Source: an uncultured Bacteroidales bacterium (GTDB lineage Bacteria > Bacteroidota > Bacteroidia > Bacteroidales > FEN-979). Taken from it: DNA of 64,000 nucleotides. Where the stretch lies: NCBI GenBank assembly GCA_903903985.1, contig CAIVAT010000160.1:20219-84218 (forward strand), read 5' to 3'. The notes under the pieces were generated by a model. The model had not been told where the DNA came from. It did no database searches and worked only from the letters and a program-made list of their open reading frames with translations. Of the stretch, positions 1-7,730 are shown piece by piece (positions within the stretch are counted from its first letter, which is position 1; the number at the start of each line of letters is the position of its first letter). A program made the position numbers and the translations under genes.

Positions 1-693
1 GGCAGGAGGCACTGTTTCATAGTTGGCAGCGGAATTTCCGTTCACAAATTTATACTGAACCAGGGTGCCGGTCGGTAAACTGTCACTATAGGAAAACACA
101 CTGTCCACTGAATTGATCATCGGAGTTGCGGCCGGGTTCCAGCCCTGGAATGTGCCGGAGATATGTACACCGTCGGTGGAGATATTCTGCGTTATCATAT
201 CCACCCTGAAGGTTACCTGTCGAAAAACAACCGGTGCATTTACTGCTCCGTTCACCGGTGCAGTTGGAATAATATTATATAGTGCATCCGTAAATTCATT
301 CACCATAAAAGTTAAAGGTGAATTGCCTCCCTTGTAGGTGAATTTGATCTCATAAAACGTGGTATTGTCGGGAATTGCGAGGGTAAGTAAACTTGGTTCA
401 AGCCAGTTAGCCGAAACCAATCCGTTATGACCGGCAAAGAACCACTGGCTTTGCGGCATTGCAGAATAAAAATTGGTGAGCGAATCGTAGTGTAAAACTG
501 CAGTGTCGTAAGAAATCTGGATGTTGGCCCCGCTGATGGGAACACCGCTGCTGCTGGCTCCTGCCAATTTCACTGGAATGTAAACGATCTGTCCGACAGT
601 GGCTGTCACGGTTGGTACAGATACAGTTAATGTCTGAGCCTGGGAACCAAAAAACATCGCCAGAACAAAAAATATCAATACTTGTCTTTTCAT
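1..693 (-). CDS. Secreted protein with cohesin-like and starch-binding-like domains (partial, runs off the left edge)
   Basis: The frame is open from an ATG at 693 to the window edge (231 codons, C-terminus missing). It starts with a signal peptide (MKRQVLIFFVLAMFFGSQAQ). Residues about 20-150 read like a cohesin-type beta-sandwich (VGQIVYIPVKL, GANIQISYDTAVLHYDS, YEIKFTYKGG). From about 157 a new domain starts (VTFRVDMITQNIS, GVHISGTFQGWNP, VQYKFVNG) that resembles CBM20/CBM48 or AMPK-type glycogen-binding modules. It lies 9 bp downstream of the TonB-dependent receptor and is very likely co-transcribed with it, hence under the same 11-bp-repeat promoter. A C-terminal T9SS sorting domain may lie outside the window. 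The domain calls come from pattern similarity only, and I do not know its ligand. Confidence 0.75.
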   Translation of the reverse strand, partial: MKRQVLIFFVLAMFFGSQAQTLTVSVPTVTATVGQIVYIPVKLAGASSSGVPISGANIQISYDTAVLHYDSLTNFYSAMPQSQWFFAGHNGLVSANWLEPSLLTLAIPDNTTFYEIKFTYKGGNSPLTFMVNEFTDALYNIIPTAPVNGAVNAPVVFRQVTFRVDMITQNISTDGVHISGTFQGWNPAATPMINSVDSVFSYSDSLPTGTLVQYKFVNGNSAANYETVPPA

Positions 694-702
694 AATATTT
701 AT

Positions 703-3567
703 TTAAATTGCATAGCTTATCCCGAAAGAAAATACCCGGCCCGGGGTGTATGCCTTAACCTTGATGATGGCATCAGGCAGGCCTTCCGTTTTCATGGTTT
801 GCTGGATCAGGGATTCTTGATTAAGGATGTCTTTGATTCCGAATTTTACTGCCAGGTTCCGTCCGATCCTTTTTTGTATGGTAAAATCGAGGATGTTCCG
901 AGGCATTTCGTATGAGTTGGGAATATCTGGAGTTCCGATACCTACGATCCGTTTGCCGAAAACATTGTAAAGCAGGCTGAGAGAAAGATCGTTTTTGACA
1001 TTCTGGAAGTAAAGTCCGGCATTTACGATATATGGTGACTGGCCGTACATGGGCCGGTTATGATCGAGGACGAACAGGTACTCAGGGTTCGTTTCCACGC
1101 GTGATCTGATGTAGGCTGCATTGAGCACGACTGAAAAGTTCCTGAACGTCCGTAAAAAATTATGTTTTGCTGCCCAGTCCTGAAAGCCGATCCTGATATC
1201 AACTTCGGCGCCAATGCTGTTCCCATTGATCGCGTTGAGGTAGTGGAGGTCCCATTCCCCACCTGAGGCAGGCACCCAGGTTGCTTCAATCGGACTGTCA
1301 AATTTTTTGTAAAATGCACCGAGCGTGATCATTTCACCCGGGCTTGGATACCACTCATAACGTAGATCATAGTTATCGATGTAACATGATCTGATACCCG
1401 GGTTGCCGTAAACCGTCACATTCTCCTTAAAATTATAAAATGCAAACGGGGCCACCTCCCTGAATTCGGGCCGGTTGATGGTTCTTCCGTAAGCCAGCCT
1501 GATAAGGTTCTTTTCATTGATGTTGAATGTTACATTCACCGAAGGAAAAAGGTTGACGGTATCCCGCGTTGTTTGTACGACCATTTCACGGTTCGCATCC
1601 GGTCCTGAGAGAACCAGTTTGTTACTTTCCACCCGCAACCCACCATATATGTTCAGAAAAGTTCCGATCGGGATCCTCAATGCAAGATAACCTGCCAGCA
1701 ATGTGTTTTCAATTTTATACTGGTATCCCGGGTCATAAACCTCCCGGTAGATCACCCCGTCCTGGTAATTGAAATTGCTTTCGGTATATACGCTGTCGAT
1801 AGGCTGATGCAGGATCTCCTGGTTAATGTAACCCGTTTTTGCCCAGATCACGCCAAACGGACGGACATAGAAATCGCGGTTTTTCAGTTCGCCGAAGATC
1901 CCGGTTTTGATTTCCGGCCTGAAGGTACCAATCGTGAAGGAATGCTGGTAGTTGGCATTCCCGTTGTAAATATTTTCCTTTACATCTGCAAACAGCCTCG
2001 CATTGCCGTCGGCATTGGCTGTGGCTGTATAGTCAAGCTGGTAGGGGTAATAGGTGGTTTCATTCTTTTTGGGTGCATAATAATTGATCAGCCGGTTGTC
2101 GGGTTCACTCTGGTTGGCATATGAATATCCAAAGGTCCATTTCAACGAATTGGATTCATTCATGGTATGGGTTCCGCCAACTGATCCGGAATAAATTGTT
2201 CTGCTGGCATACCCGAGCATCGTTTTATATACATGGTTGTCATCCCGGTAATGGTCCACCCCGGTGCGGATGATGGTGGAGGTGATCCCTGTCTGGTTGA
2301 ACAGGTTGTTGAATTCAAAAATATTTTTTCCTGCTGCAAGCGACCAGTTTGAGATGGCACCGATGCCGATACCTTCATCGTTTTCCGAATCCTGGTAAGA
2401 TTTTGAATAGGTCACACCACTACTGGTGGTTCCGTATGATTCAACCTTTAAACGTTGGATGTCGTCGATGCTGTGGCTTAACTTATAGCTCAATGCCGTA
2501 ATAGTCCCAATTTTTATACGTCCGGCATTGAAAATGTGGCTGAAATCAACATTGAATTTATTATCAAGCGGTGCCGTTCGGCCGGTGCTTGAGGAGATCG
2601 AACTGAATGAATGGGCAATGTCGAGCATCCGCTGCTTGCGGTAGGCGTTCTCTTCAGGTGTACCGCCACTGCTGTAATCCTGCAGTTGAAGGACTTCGTT
2701 TGTTGATGGAACGTTTCCGGGAAGTTTTCGGGTTCCATTGTCAAAACCCAGCCAGTCGGTGCTGCTTCCCTTGTATTTCTGAAATTCCTTGAAGGATGAC
2801 CCGTCATTGTATCCTACCGTATAACCAAAGCCGATGCTGTTTTTTTCCGGTATGTTTTTCGTGGAAATCTGGATGAAAGCTCCGGCGAAATCAGCAGGAA
2901 TTTCAGGGGCAGGGGTTTTATAGATTACCATATTGTTAATCATATTACTTGGAAGTACATCGAATGAAAAGGCGCGCTGGTCTGTTTCACTGCTGGGAGT
3001 TGATGCGTTGTTAAGCCATACGGTGTTATACCGTTCGATGAGCCCGCGAACCACCACAAACCGGCCACCCATAATGGTAACGCCCGGGAGTCTTCTGATA
3101 ACCTCCGAAGCATCCTTGTCCTGCGATTTGGCGATCATTTGCGACGAAACACCAACAATGATCAGGTTACTCTGTTTGCTGGAATTGATGACCGATATCT
3201 CCGTGTCTGTTTTTTTTCTTGCCGTTACCGAAACTTCAGAAAGCTGCGTGGTGGTTTCGGTGATACCGTGATCAAGGGTCGTTACTTTATCTTTACTGAC
3301 TTTGACCCCAGGGATGGTATCGACTTTATAAGAGATAAAGGAGACGATGATCTGATAGGTGCCTGGTTTGATATTTTTAATATGGTAGTTTCCTTCTAAA
3401 TCGGTCGATGCCCCAATCGTGGTTCCTTTGATAAATACACTTGCGCCAACAATGCTTTCCTTTGTCTTCAGATCAGTGATATTTCCCTGGATGGACCCCT
3501 GGCCAAATGATGTCAACGAAAGAAATTCAATAAATAAAACAGAAAAGAGTATGATGCAATGCTTCAT
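703..3567 (-). CDS. TonB-dependent outer-membrane receptor with CarboxypepD_reg-like N-terminal domain
   Basis: An energy-coupled outer-membrane transporter. The order is: signal peptide (MKHCIILFSVLF..FGQ); a carboxypeptidase-D regulatory-like domain (about residues 24-100: GNITDLKTKESIVGASVFIK, NIKPGTYQIIVSFISYK); a plug domain (about 120-220: DASEVIRRLPGV, GGRFVVVRGLIERYN); then a long beta-barrel with many alternating aromatic segments to the C-terminus. About 954 aa, typical for the family. I chose ATG 3567; a TTG six codons upstream would put non-signal residues before the signal peptide and overlap the -7 element. No SusD-type lipoprotein follows, unlike classic polysaccharide loci; the partner is the cohesin-like protein 9 bp downstream. 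The promoter carries three 11-bp-spaced TTAAnA sites, so phosphate-responsive control is likely. The substrate is unknown; a phosphorus-containing compound is an inference from regulation alone. Confidence 0.93.
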   Translation of the reverse strand: MKHCIILFSVLFIEFLSLTSFGQGSIQGNITDLKTKESIVGASVFIKGTTIGASTDLEGNYHIKNIKPGTYQIIVSFISYKVDTIPGVKVSKDKVTTLDHGITETTTQLSEVSVTARKKTDTEISVINSSKQSNLIIVGVSSQMIAKSQDKDASEVIRRLPGVTIMGGRFVVVRGLIERYNTVWLNNASTPSSETDQRAFSFDVLPSNMINNMVIYKTPAPEIPADFAGAFIQISTKNIPEKNSIGFGYTVGYNDGSSFKEFQKYKGSSTDWLGFDNGTRKLPGNVPSTNEVLQLQDYSSGGTPEENAYRKQRMLDIAHSFSSISSSTGRTAPLDNKFNVDFSHIFNAGRIKIGTITALSYKLSHSIDDIQRLKVESYGTTSSGVTYSKSYQDSENDEGIGIGAISNWSLAAGKNIFEFNNLFNQTGITSTIIRTGVDHYRDDNHVYKTMLGYASRTIYSGSVGGTHTMNESNSLKWTFGYSYANQSEPDNRLINYYAPKKNETTYYPYQLDYTATANADGNARLFADVKENIYNGNANYQHSFTIGTFRPEIKTGIFGELKNRDFYVRPFGVIWAKTGYINQEILHQPIDSVYTESNFNYQDGVIYREVYDPGYQYKIENTLLAGYLALRIPIGTFLNIYGGLRVESNKLVLSGPDANREMVVQTTRDTVNLFPSVNVTFNINEKNLIRLAYGRTINRPEFREVAPFAFYNFKENVTVYGNPGIRSCYIDNYDLRYEWYPSPGEMITLGAFYKKFDSPIEATWVPASGGEWDLHYLNAINGNSIGAEVDIRIGFQDWAAKHNFLRTFRNFSVVLNAAYIRSRVETNPEYLFVLDHNRPMYGQSPYIVNAGLYFQNVKNDLSLSLLYNVFGKRIVGIGTPDIPNSYEMPRNILDFTIQKRIGRNLAVKFGIKDILNQESLIQQTMKTEGLPDAIIKVKAYTPGRVFSFGISYAI

Positions 3568-3582
3568 TGGAAATATTTGCGG

Positions 3583-3638
3583 CAAAATTACCGCACGGGC
3601 TCCATAGGGATGTTAATTGAACATTAACTCCTTGTTAA
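3583..3638 (-). promoter_or_regulatory. Pho-box-like promoter of the TonB receptor operon
   Basis: Read on the minus strand: TTAACA (5' base 3638), TTAATG (3627) and TTAACA (3616), each exactly 11 bp apart, then a -7 element TAATTTTG whose 5' base is at 3590, exactly 26 bp after the start of the last site. The receptor ATG lies 15 bp further. This matches the other boxes in the window in period and spacing. 11-bp direct repeats are how PhoB/OmpR-type regulators bind (established); assignment to the regulator at 4286-4972 is inference. Confidence 0.75.
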
Positions 3639-3741
3639 CAATATGTGAAGTTTTACATACCTGCCTATATGGCTATAACAATCAGCTTTTATTGAATGTG
3701 TAAGAAAATTGGAGGATTTTATCCGGAAATCGATATAATAT

Positions 3742-3758
3742 TTAATATTCAGTTAACA
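3742..3758. promoter_or_regulatory. Orphan pair of TTAA half-sites
   Basis: TTAATA (3742) and TTAACA (3753) are 11 bp apart, in the gap of about 350 bp between the receptor operon and the gene at 3920. No -7 element sits 26 bp away on either strand, so this pair may be an auxiliary site or chance in AT-rich DNA. The gap otherwise holds only the two promoters listed separately. Confidence 0.3.
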
Positions 3759-3846
3759 TTTGGCAACTTGACGGTTATCCTGAACGATTATTGATAACTT
3801 TCCAATAAACTCCCGGCTATTTGTCATGCAAGGTAGTAGGAGTAAT

Positions 3847-3891
3847 TTAATAGATATTTAACATGGGTCTTACTTTGTAATTGTACTTTTA
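3847..3891 (+). promoter_or_regulatory. Pho-box-like promoter of the Lys-rich protein gene
   Basis: TTAATA starts at 3847 and TTAACA at 3858 (11 bp apart). A -7-like element TACTTTTA starts at 3884, exactly 26 bp after the last site. It differs from the TAnnTTTG consensus only at the final base. The ATG at 3920 follows after 28 bp. Only two convincing half-sites, so weaker than the boxes at 5113 and 10806. Confidence 0.6.
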
Positions 3892-3919
3892 CGGGATTAA
3901 CCAACAAAAAGAATAAAAC

Positions 3920-4267
3920 ATGAAAAAACTAATAAAAGGTTTGCCGGAGGTTCATATCCTCGGGGATTTGAAGGAGGTAAAAAAACTTATCTCAGGAGTG
4001 AACAAGAAAAAAACCCTTGTCATATTCCAGGACGGAGATGAGGGATCATTTTACCTGGAGATTGAGAAAAAATTTCAATCGATCTTACAGAAAGACATCA
4101 ATCAGCTTGCAAAAGATTACCGGTTGATATTCTTCTCGTTTTTCCCAAGCCGCAAAAAGGTTGAGCCAATAATTGATGATCAACCTGAATTGATGATGCC
4201 AGAAAAGAAAGAGAAAAGGGAAAAAGGAAAGAAAGAAGAGAAGAAAGCGAAAAGTAAGAAGAAATAG
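3920..4267 (+). CDS. Small hypothetical protein with Lys/Glu-rich tail
   Basis: 115 residues, family not recognised. Residues 1-75 look like a small mixed alpha/beta domain (KGLPEVHILGDLKEVKKLI, TLVIFQDGDEGSFYLEIEKK, YRLIFFSFF). The last 25 residues consist almost only of K, E, R, G and S (EKKEKREKGKKEEKKAK), a strongly charged, probably disordered tail. There is no signal peptide, so it is probably cytoplasmic. It is convergent with the response regulator gene (18 bp between stops) and has its own 11-bp-repeat promoter, which argues for phosphate-responsive expression. A Lys-rich acidic tail could contact polyphosphate or anionic surfaces, but that is speculation. An ordinary hypothetical gene of unknown role is the safe reading. 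Confidence 0.7.
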   Translation: MKKLIKGLPEVHILGDLKEVKKLISGVNKKKTLVIFQDGDEGSFYLEIEKKFQSILQKDINQLAKDYRLIFFSFFPSRKKVEPIIDDQPELMMPEKKEKREKGKKEEKKAKSKKK

Positions 4268-4285
4268 AAATAGGGGTTATTATTT

Positions 4286-4972
4286 TTATCCTTCCCAAAA
4301 TTTATATCCGATACCTTTAACGGTTTTGATACTGCTGATGCCCAATTTTTCACGTATTCTGCGGATATGGACATCTATGGTTCTGTCACCAACAATAACA
4401 TCTTCGCCCCATACATTATCAAATATCTTGTCACGGGATACAACTTTGCCATTTTGTGAGACTAGGAATAACAGCAGTTCAAACTCCATCCTCACAAGGC
4501 TGATCTCCTGATCATCCTTTATGACAATGTAACGGCTTTTATCAATCGTAAAGCCTTTCAGGGTAATGATACTCGTGTTTTTAGGCACCTCTTTCAGCCT
4601 TCTTAACAAAGCCTGGACACGACTCACAAACACTTTTGGTATAATCGGTTTGGTAATATAATCATCGGCACCGGCCTCAAATCCGGCAATCTGGGAATAA
4701 TCTTCCCCACGGGCAGTTAAAAAAATGATCAGCGTATCAGCGATATCAGGATTCTTTCTGATTTCAAGGCAGGTTTCCATGCCATCCATGACAGGCATCA
4801 TCACATCAAGAATTACTAAATGCGGCCTGTGCTGCTTGATCAGGTTAAGTGCTTTCTGTCCGTTTTTTGCTTTTAAAACCTTATATCCTTCCCGACCTAA
4901 ATTATATCCCAGGAATTCAAGAATATCCGGTTCATCATCAACCAAAAGAATTGTTATCTCGCTATTTTCCAT
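4286..4972 (-). CDS. OmpR/PhoB-family response regulator
   Basis: A two-component DNA-binding regulator of 228 aa, the normal length. The receiver domain (about 1-125) has the acidic pair D12/D13 in LLVDDEPD, phospho-acceptor D56 in LVILDVMMP, T86 in FLTARGED and K108 in YITKP. The C-terminal winged-helix domain (about 130-228) ends with the typical VGDRTIDVHIRRIREKLG and IKTVKGIGYKF. No sensor kinase gene is adjacent, so it is an orphan here. Its own promoter has 11-bp-spaced TTAAC sites, which implies autoregulation, as known for phoB. It sits in the middle of the genes carrying the same sites. I infer a PhoB-like role from the regulon; from the protein alone any OmpR-type regulator is possible. 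Confidence 0.93.
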   Translation of the reverse strand: MENSEITILLVDDEPDILEFLGYNLGREGYKVLKAKNGQKALNLIKQHRPHLVILDVMMPVMDGMETCLEIRKNPDIADTLIIFLTARGEDYSQIAGFEAGADDYITKPIIPKVFVSRVQALLRRLKEVPKNTSIITLKGFTIDKSRYIVIKDDQEISLVRMEFELLLFLVSQNGKVVSRDKIFDNVWGEDVIVGDRTIDVHIRRIREKLGISSIKTVKGIGYKFWEG

Positions 4973-5016
4973 ACAATATTAATCTTCTGCCCAAAATTCA
5001 GCGATTTTCATGAATA

Positions 5017-5083
5017 CAAAGATCATCTCTTCAATGCAACAATATGTTAACTTAAAAACAAATAATGGTTAAATAATCGTTAA
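5017..5083 (-). promoter_or_regulatory. Pho-box-like promoter of the response regulator gene
   Basis: On the minus strand: TTAACG (5' base 5083), TTAACC (5072), a weak TTGTTT (5061) and TTAACA (5050), all in 11-bp register. The -7-like element GATCTTTG has its 5' base at 5024, exactly 26 bp after the last site; it deviates from TAnnTTTG at the first base. A regulator gene carrying its own operator suggests autoregulation. It lies back to back with the box at 5113, only 30 bp away. Confidence 0.7.
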
Positions 5084-5112
5084 CTTATTAGGACCATTTG
5101 GAAGTCAGAGAA

Positions 5113-5168
5113 TTAATGCTAATTTAATATTCAGTTAACACTGGCGGGGGGCGTATACGCTACATTTG
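5113..5168 (+). promoter_or_regulatory. Pho-box-like promoter of the CarboxypepD_reg-like protein gene
   Basis: TTAATG (5113), TTAATA (5124) and TTAACA (5135), exactly 11 bp apart, then a perfect -7 element TACATTTG starting at 5161, exactly 26 bp after the last site. The ATG is at 5187. One of the two cleanest examples in the window. Confidence 0.8.
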
Positions 5169-5186
5169 CCTCAAAAATTTCTCCCT

Positions 5187-5543
5187 ATGAAAAATAAAGG
5201 AATATTATTGGTCTTGGTTGTTGTTTCCCTGTTGAACCTCCATGTTTCAGCTTCGAAAAAATCACCCGGAACATCAGGCCCATCAACGCAGACTTCCTTC
5301 TCAGGTGTGATAATAGACAAAAACTCCAATGAAAAACTGGCCGGGGTATCGATCCAGATACCTGAGACCGATCAGAAGATCTACTCCAATTCCCAGGGCG
5401 AATTTACACTGGACGGAATTGAGCCCGGAACCTACAAAGTAAAAATTAACTGTATTTCTTATAAGGACAAAGAAGTTACGGTAAAAGTTACCAAATCGCC
5501 AAAGGAAAAGGTTAAGGTTCTGCTCGATCCGATACAACCATAA
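5187..5543 (+). CDS. Secreted stand-alone carboxypeptidase-regulatory-like domain protein
   Basis: 118 aa from ATG 5187. A signal peptide (MKNKGILLVLVVVSLLNLHVSA) is followed by one transthyretin-like CarboxypepD_reg domain (about 36-110: SFSGVIIDKNSNEKLAGVSI, GIEPGTYKVKINCISYKDKE). The domain closely parallels the N-terminal domain of the TonB receptor at 703-3567 but has no barrel. An in-frame codon seven residues upstream would lie inside the -7 region and was rejected. Probably periplasmic or outer-membrane associated. Known domains of this type are extensions of TonB receptors; a free-standing one may act as an accessory or signalling partner, which is inference. The promoter puts it in the same set as the receptor. 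Confidence 0.82.
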   Translation: MKNKGILLVLVVVSLLNLHVSASKKSPGTSGPSTQTSFSGVIIDKNSNEKLAGVSIQIPETDQKIYSNSQGEFTLDGIEPGTYKVKINCISYKDKEVTVKVTKSPKEKVKVLLDPIQP

Positions 5544-5795
5544 GCGCGGAAATACGCTTCATTCCTTCCGTTTTTACAAAAGTACTACCCTGCTTATATT
5601 CTTTGCTGGTCCTATGCAATTCATCGTACGTCATTGGTTGCATTGTTTATACTTTTTTCAAAAACGGGAGCCTTTGCAAGCAACTGTTTAATGCTGGAAT
5701 TCGCCCAATTGACTTAATCCGGTTGGCCAAAGCGAGGCCGTATATTAAATATTTATTACATAAACATAAACATGCATCTGGCTGCATCAATTGAT

Positions 5796-5803
5796 TAATT
5801 TTG
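5796..5803 (+). promoter_or_regulatory. -7 promoter element before the MORN-like gene
   Basis: TAATTTTG matches TAnnTTTG and lies 20 bp before the ATG at 5824. No clear TTAAnA ladder precedes it at the 26-bp distance, so this looks like an ordinary housekeeping promoter. The stretch 5544-5795 holds a short weak hairpin after the previous stop and nothing else I can support. Confidence 0.5.
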
Positions 5804-5823
5804 CATTATAAATGCTGCATCTC

Positions 5824-6291
5824 ATGAAAAAAACCGCCATACTTTTTCTTCTTTTTATTATATTTTTAAACACGCTCACTGCCCAGGATGTGATCCTGAA
5901 AAAAGACCATTATATACTCCGTGACAATGGTAAAGCCTATTCCGGTGTTTTCAAAGAATATAATTCAGAAAAAAGACTTATTTCAGCAACTTGTATAAAA
6001 AATGGTTTGCTTGAGGACTCGACCACTATTTATTATCCGTCAGGAACAATCAAGGAAATAAGGTCGTACCGGGATGGGCAAAAAAATGGCATCTGGACAA
6101 CCTGGAATGAAACAGGAAAAAAGACGGCAGAAGCCAGTTTTAAAAATGGCAGGAAGGATGGTTTCTGGTATGTATGGGATGACAACAGCATAAAACGATA
6201 CGAAATGTACTATCAGCAGGGCGAGAAAAAGGGGATATGGATTATCAGGGATGAAAACGGCAATGTCACAAGCCGGGAAGAATTTAAATAG
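5824..6291 (+). CDS. Secreted MORN-repeat-variant protein
   Basis: 155 aa from ATG 5824 (an upstream ATG at 5812 would spoil the signal peptide MKKTAILFLLFIIFLNTLTAQ). The body consists of repeats of about 23 residues built on G-x-W/Y patterns: YPSGTIKEIRSYRDGQKNGI, WNETGKKTAEASFKNGRKDG, DNSIKRYEMYYQQGEKKGIW. This is the MORN-variant (YwqK-like) repeat, common in Bacteroidota as secreted or surface beta-structures with no fixed biochemical role. Monocistronic by layout; convergent with the CHAD gene. Function unknown. Confidence 0.8.
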   Translation: MKKTAILFLLFIIFLNTLTAQDVILKKDHYILRDNGKAYSGVFKEYNSEKRLISATCIKNGLLEDSTTIYYPSGTIKEIRSYRDGQKNGIWTTWNETGKKTAEASFKNGRKDGFWYVWDDNSIKRYEMYYQQGEKKGIWIIRDENGNVTSREEFK

Positions 6292-6321
6292 TCGGAAATT
6301 CTCAGCCTGCTCAGTAAATAA

Positions 6322-7173
6322 TCAGGTATGGTCAATAAGGATCGTCTCCACGACCGCGCTCACCTCCGGCATGAAATGTTGAACCAGGTTTTGGTTATAA
6401 TCAGTAAGCGTTTGTTGAAGTATATGTAAGGCCTTCCGTTCTGCTTCAGGCATATTGCTGTTCTCCTTCAGGAACCGATCAATAGCTTTTCCCAATACCA
6501 CCCGGTCATGCCAGTCACCGATCATCATTTCGGTTTTATTCAACGATGTGATCACCTGATCAAGCCATTTTCCGGACTTGACCGAATAAACAAGGGTGGA
6601 AATGGTCGCCATCGCCTTGAGTGTCTTTCGGATTTTATGTATGTCGTCTTCGTCGGGTTCATTCAATTGTAAATCTTTAACTTGTTCAGCCTTGACACTG
6701 ATATATGCATTTGTTTTAGAGCGGAGTTTGAAAAGGGAACTGCGATGACAAATTTTTTCTATCATCTTATCCGTATCCGATAATTCTGCCTCCTTGAATG
6801 TTTTAACCATTTGAAGAAACTTCTGAATAGCCTGGCGCTCTTCTTCCCTCATCCAAAAAATAAAGGTATCATATTCAATAGCCTGAGGTTGCAGATTTGC
6901 GAGCAAAATGTAATTCACTTGTATCTCCCGGATTTTCCCGGCCTGACGATATAAGGGCCTGAACAATTTATACCCTCCCTGATGCTTAAAGATAGTTGGG
7001 TCCAGCATCTCAAAAAGACCATATAAAGCAAAAATCCTTTTTACATCAAGTCTTGCCCGGTGGATATCCCTTGAATCACTTGTAATGCTGGCTTTGTAAA
7101 CATGTGCAAGGAATGACGTAGTCCTTTTCCGGTAGAAGCGGTACAGAAATTCTCCGATCTCTTTTTTTTTCAT
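6322..7173 (-). CDS. CHAD domain protein (probable polyphosphate-binding)
   Basis: 283 aa, all alpha-helical. The N-terminal part shows the CHAD signature: RFYRKRTTSFLAHVYKA, then SRDIHRARLDVKRIFALYGL, and in the second half EDDIHKIRKTLKAMATI and GDWHDRVVLGKAID. The conserved basic and His residues (IHRARLDVKR, IHKIRKTLK, WHDR) are in the places known to coordinate inorganic polyphosphate in CHAD proteins. Cytoplasmic, no signal peptide. It is the last gene of a leftward operon (15 bp after the previous gene). In other bacteria CHAD proteins sit on polyphosphate granules or beside polyP enzymes; here the neighbourhood is under phosphate-type control, which fits a role with polyP stores. No CYTH domain is fused. 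Confidence 0.85.
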   Translation of the reverse strand: MKKKEIGEFLYRFYRKRTTSFLAHVYKASITSDSRDIHRARLDVKRIFALYGLFEMLDPTIFKHQGGYKLFRPLYRQAGKIREIQVNYILLANLQPQAIEYDTFIFWMREEERQAIQKFLQMVKTFKEAELSDTDKMIEKICHRSSLFKLRSKTNAYISVKAEQVKDLQLNEPDEDDIHKIRKTLKAMATISTLVYSVKSGKWLDQVITSLNKTEMMIGDWHDRVVLGKAIDRFLKENSNMPEAERKALHILQQTLTDYNQNLVQHFMPEVSAVVETILIDHT

Positions 7174-7188
7174 GAGGGTTGGTGAGGA

Positions 7189-7680
7189 TTAGCCTTGGTA
7201 TTCAATGCCATTGTCAGATAAATTATCTGCCCGTTTTAATAATTTTGCCGCTTTATTCAATTCCTTGAATAATCGAATTCCTTCGTTTGCCAGTCGCTCA
7301 AGTCTTGCCTGAGAAACATGTATGCCGGGGATGTCTTTCAGAACATCATTCCGCTGATTTTTCCATGTGCGTATGTCATCGATCAACCCGACCTTAATAT
7401 GCGCTGAAAAATCAGGATGCTTTGCACTGATACTTAAATTCCTGATACGATTGATCAATTGTGTGAAAGTGAGTCCATGCTTTTTCGTTGGTGGTTGCAA
7501 TTTTTCAAGAATTTTTTTCAACTTCTGTTCGAAAATTGAAGTTAAAATCCATGAAGCTTCAAGGTAAAACTCATGTTTTATTGCTAATCCGGCCTTTTCG
7601 ACTAACCTTTTACCACTATGCCTTTTTTCAGCGATGTGTTTTTTGCCTTTCATTCCTGGGCTTTTGAGTTTATGATCCAT
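7189..7680 (-). CDS. Basic alpha-helical hypothetical protein next to CHAD gene
   Basis: 163 aa, not recognised with certainty. The N-terminus is very basic (about 25 residues rich in K, H and R). The rest is predicted helical: KAGLAIKHEFYLEASWILT, LTFTQLINRIRNLS, DIRTWKNQRNDVLKD. The RN-x3-K segment (QRNDVLKD) and helix layout resemble HEPN-like folds, but the catalytic His of RNase-type HEPN (RNxxxH) is not there, so nuclease activity is not supported. It sits 15 bp upstream of the CHAD gene and about 50 bp after the GH13 gene, so probably the same transcript. A partner of the CHAD protein is a reasonable guess. Confidence 0.7.
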   Translation of the reverse strand: MDHKLKSPGMKGKKHIAEKRHSGKRLVEKAGLAIKHEFYLEASWILTSIFEQKLKKILEKLQPPTKKHGLTFTQLINRIRNLSISAKHPDFSAHIKVGLIDDIRTWKNQRNDVLKDIPGIHVSQARLERLANEGIRLFKELNKAAKLLKRADNLSDNGIEYQG

Positions 7681-7730
7681 GATAATTCAATAAAGGTAGC
7701 GCATTATTTACCAACATATGATAAAACCTA

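Noticed and set aside
5603..5794. A 63-codon plus-strand frame upstream of the MORN-like gene
   Set aside because: No signal peptide, ribosome site or family; composition fits intergenic DNA, and it covers the promoter of the next gene.
5740..5803. A TTAAATA/TTACATA/TAAACAT series before the MORN-like gene as another Pho box
   Set aside because: The half-sites are poor and the spacing to the -7 element is not 26 bp.
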